Positions 5,417-6,662 of a stretch of 6,662 nucleotides of DNA are shown here, in pieces. The translations under genes were made by a program, and so were the position numbers. The notes beneath the pieces were generated by a model, which saw only the letters and a program-made list of their open reading frames with translations, had not been told where the DNA came from and did not search any database. Where the stretch lies: positions 1 to 6,662 of the forward strand of contig JAESTW010000722.1 in the NCBI GenBank assembly GCA_016763395.1. Direction: 5' to 3'. The stretch is from Kofleriaceae bacterium (GTDB lineage Bacteria; Myxococcota_A; Polyangia; Haliangiales; Haliangiaceae). Within the stretch, counting starts at the first letter, position 1. Every line of letters begins with the position of its first letter.

Positions 5417-6232
5417 ATGTGTAAACCCCTTCCACGAATTGCCTTGTTGCTCGGTTGTATGTTGGCACTGGGGACAGGGTGTAGCAAGTCCGAGAATTCC
5501 GAGGTGGAGAGGGTCGAAAAAGACATACCGCCAACTAGTGCCGCTAAAGAGAACGATGCTGATAACGAAGAGAAAGATGAGGAAGAGTCCAGCGTAGTCG
5601 GTGGTCTGCTCGCTCGCGGAAGTTCACTTGGCCAGCAAGCCATCGACAAGGCCATAGACAAGGGAAGTGACACGCTAAAGTCCGCAACCGATGTTGTCTC
5701 CGCTACTCTAAACGATGGGCGTTCGTGGAGTGAGAATTCACTGTCCGACTTGCGAGCGGCAAGCCTTGCGATGGTAAAGGCCAGTGGTGACAAGCTTGAT
5801 GTTGCCCGAGATGGAGTCAACGCGGCTGTTGGTGCGATAGCGTCTGCTTCGATCCCGGACACTGACAAGATCGAGCGTATCGTTGTGCTGATGATTCCTG
5901 TAATAGGTCCATCGCGTCGTTATCTGGACGCTCGAAGCTTGTACGCAGAAGGCAAGAGTGAATCGAACCCGGACAAGATAGCTCGCGCTAGGCGGGAGAC
6001 CTTGATAGCGTGCGCAGAGGCGGGGCTAGATGTTGGCACCTTGGGGCTCTTGGGCGGTGGTGTCGACCTTGTGGCTACAGGGGCAGATAAAATCTTAGGA
6101 ATTCTCAAGATCGGCCGGACGGTAAATATACTGAGCGGTAGTGATAGCGATGTACTCACTAGCTATTTGGACGGGTTGTTGGAGAAAGAGCAGGTACGGA
6201 ACGCAGTGGATGCTGCGCTAGAAGTGGGCTAG
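5417..6232 (+). CDS. Predicted lipoprotein of unknown function
   Basis: 271 residues from the ATG at 5417. A lipoprotein signal (MCKPLPRIALLLGCMLALGTGC) places the acylated Cys at residue 22; Ser at +2 is compatible with the outer membrane. Next is a strongly acidic, disordered-looking linker (about 23-58). Residues 60-148 are Ala/Asp/Lys-rich with many small residues and look amphipathic-helical. The C-terminal part has two hydrophobic blocks: IERIVVLMIPVIGPSRRYL (about 152-170) and a glycine-rich stretch (about 196-234, including GTLGLLGGGVDL), which might pack against or enter a membrane. I recognise no family and no catalytic motif. The frame also opens from a TTG at 5381, but this would bury the signal peptide behind 12 extra residues. 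No clear Shine-Dalgarno precedes 5417. It is divergent from the protease gene across about 160 bases. Real gene: likely. Function: unknown. Confidence 0.75.
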   Translation: MCKPLPRIALLLGCMLALGTGCSKSENSEVERVEKDIPPTSAAKENDADNEEKDEEESSVVGGLLARGSSLGQQAIDKAIDKGSDTLKSATDVVSATLNDGRSWSENSLSDLRAASLAMVKASGDKLDVARDGVNAAVGAIASASIPDTDKIERIVVLMIPVIGPSRRYLDARSLYAEGKSESNPDKIARARRETLIACAEAGLDVGTLGLLGGGVDLVATGADKILGILKIGRTVNILSGSDSDVLTSYLDGLLEKEQVRNAVDAALEVG

Positions 6233-6398
6233 AAGGCGGCCTCAAGTACGCTGCACCGAGGACGCCGTGGCTGATGAAGCTGGCTTGCTGAGGGTGTTCG
6301 TTTCTTAACGAGCGTTGAAGTCTCAACTCAAAACTACCAGGTTGTTAAGTAATTTTAGCTACTTGGCGGGTGGCACAGCGCACGCATTGTAACTCAGC

Positions 6399-6614
6399 AT
6401 GATTCGCAAGCTCGTCATTCTTTGCTTTGTCGCCACACTTAGCGCTGCCTGCGGCCACACTTCTCTGGCGCCTAAGAAGCCAGAAAATGCCGCGCTCAAT
6501 GCCTCAATGACAGAACTGTGGGCCTCGGACATTCGCCGGGTTGCTCAAGATGGTGATTGGCGGCGACACTTTCGGTACTTGAGGTCTCAGGTGCTGTTTT
6601 CGACGTGGGATTGA
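6399..6614 (+). CDS. Very short predicted lipoprotein, possibly truncated by a frameshift
   Basis: 71 residues. MIRKLVILCFVATLSAAC is a standard lipoprotein signal with the acylated Cys at 18 and Gly at +2. The following 25 residues are a linker, then an ordered-looking stretch (MTELWASDIRRVAQDGDW, 37-54) that resembles the start of a globular domain. The composition changes abruptly after Gly-Asp-Trp (RRHFRYLRSQVLFSTWD), and the frame stops with almost no folded domain, which is unusual for an exported lipoprotein. It may be a genuine mini-lipoprotein or the head of a longer gene broken near 6550. The other two frames downstream of that point stop at 6572-6574 and within about 100 bases, so a single indel does not obviously restore a long frame within the window. 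No clear Shine-Dalgarno precedes the ATG. Function unknown. Confidence 0.55.
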   Translation: MIRKLVILCFVATLSAACGHTSLAPKKPENAALNASMTELWASDIRRVAQDGDWRRHFRYLRSQVLFSTWD

Positions 6615-6621
6615 ACCGATC

Positions 6622-6662
6622 ATGTCTGATTTGCCGGTCGTAGCGTTGAACCTTGCGATGGA
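6622..6662 (+). CDS. Possible start of a further gene leaving the window
   Basis: An ATG at 6622, eight bases after the stop of the short lipoprotein, opens a frame (MSDLPVVALNLAM) that continues to the window edge. The preceding sequence offers only a weak, distant GGGA. Thirteen codons are too few to identify a product; the close spacing would fit an operon with the lipoprotein. Confidence 0.25.
   Translation, partial: MSDLPVVALNLAM

Noticed and set aside
6342..6380. AAGTA/TACTT hairpin before the short lipoprotein as a terminator
   Set aside because: The stem is only five A/T-rich pairs with an eight-base loop and no following T-run.

Overview
The window looks like part of a chromosome from a member of the Myxococcota (myxobacteria in the broad sense). 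The best lineage marker is the secreted metalloprotease at 4195-5256. It ends in an Asp/Ser-rich stalk, a Cys-Gly-Cys motif, a short hydrophobic helix and a final Arg cluster, which is the MYXO-CTERM sorting-signal layout. Several predicted lipoproteins or exported proteins fit the same kind of cell. Base composition is moderate (about 52-55% G+C from lines sampled by eye), well below the cultured high-GC Myxococcus types, so this is probably a less-studied branch or an uncultured lineage.

Layout. (1) Positions 1-2604, plus strand: an HflX-type GTPase, cut off at the window's left edge, overlaps by 14 bases an ABC-F type twin-ATPase gene that has its own Shine-Dalgarno site inside the end of hflX. 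Both families act on ribosomes, so the pair reads as a translationally coupled ribosome-rescue or antibiotic-protection unit. (2) Positions 2599-3702, minus strand: a secreted, clan-A-like TIM-barrel glycosidase-type protein whose frame is interrupted by a single in-frame amber codon at 2971-2973, leaving N- and C-terminal parts. It converges on the ABC-F gene, and the two genes share the 6-base palindrome TTATAA as their last codon plus stop. (3) Positions 3703-4194: about 490 bases with no convincing gene. (4) Positions 4195-5256, minus strand: the metzincin-like MYXO-CTERM protease, with a plausible sigma-70-type promoter just upstream. (5) Positions 5417-6232, plus strand, divergent from the protease: a lipoprotein of unknown function. 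(6) Positions 6399-6614: a very short lipoprotein, possibly broken, followed at 6622 by what may be the start of another gene that leaves the window.

Functionally there are two blocks: a cytoplasmic ribosome-directed pair on the left, and a set of cell-envelope or secreted proteins on the right. The points most worth following up are the HflX/ABC-F coupling, with its divergent GTPase motifs and asymmetric ATPase, and the in-frame amber codon in an otherwise intact glycosidase-like frame. No RNA genes, insertion sequences, CRISPR arrays or phage genes were seen.
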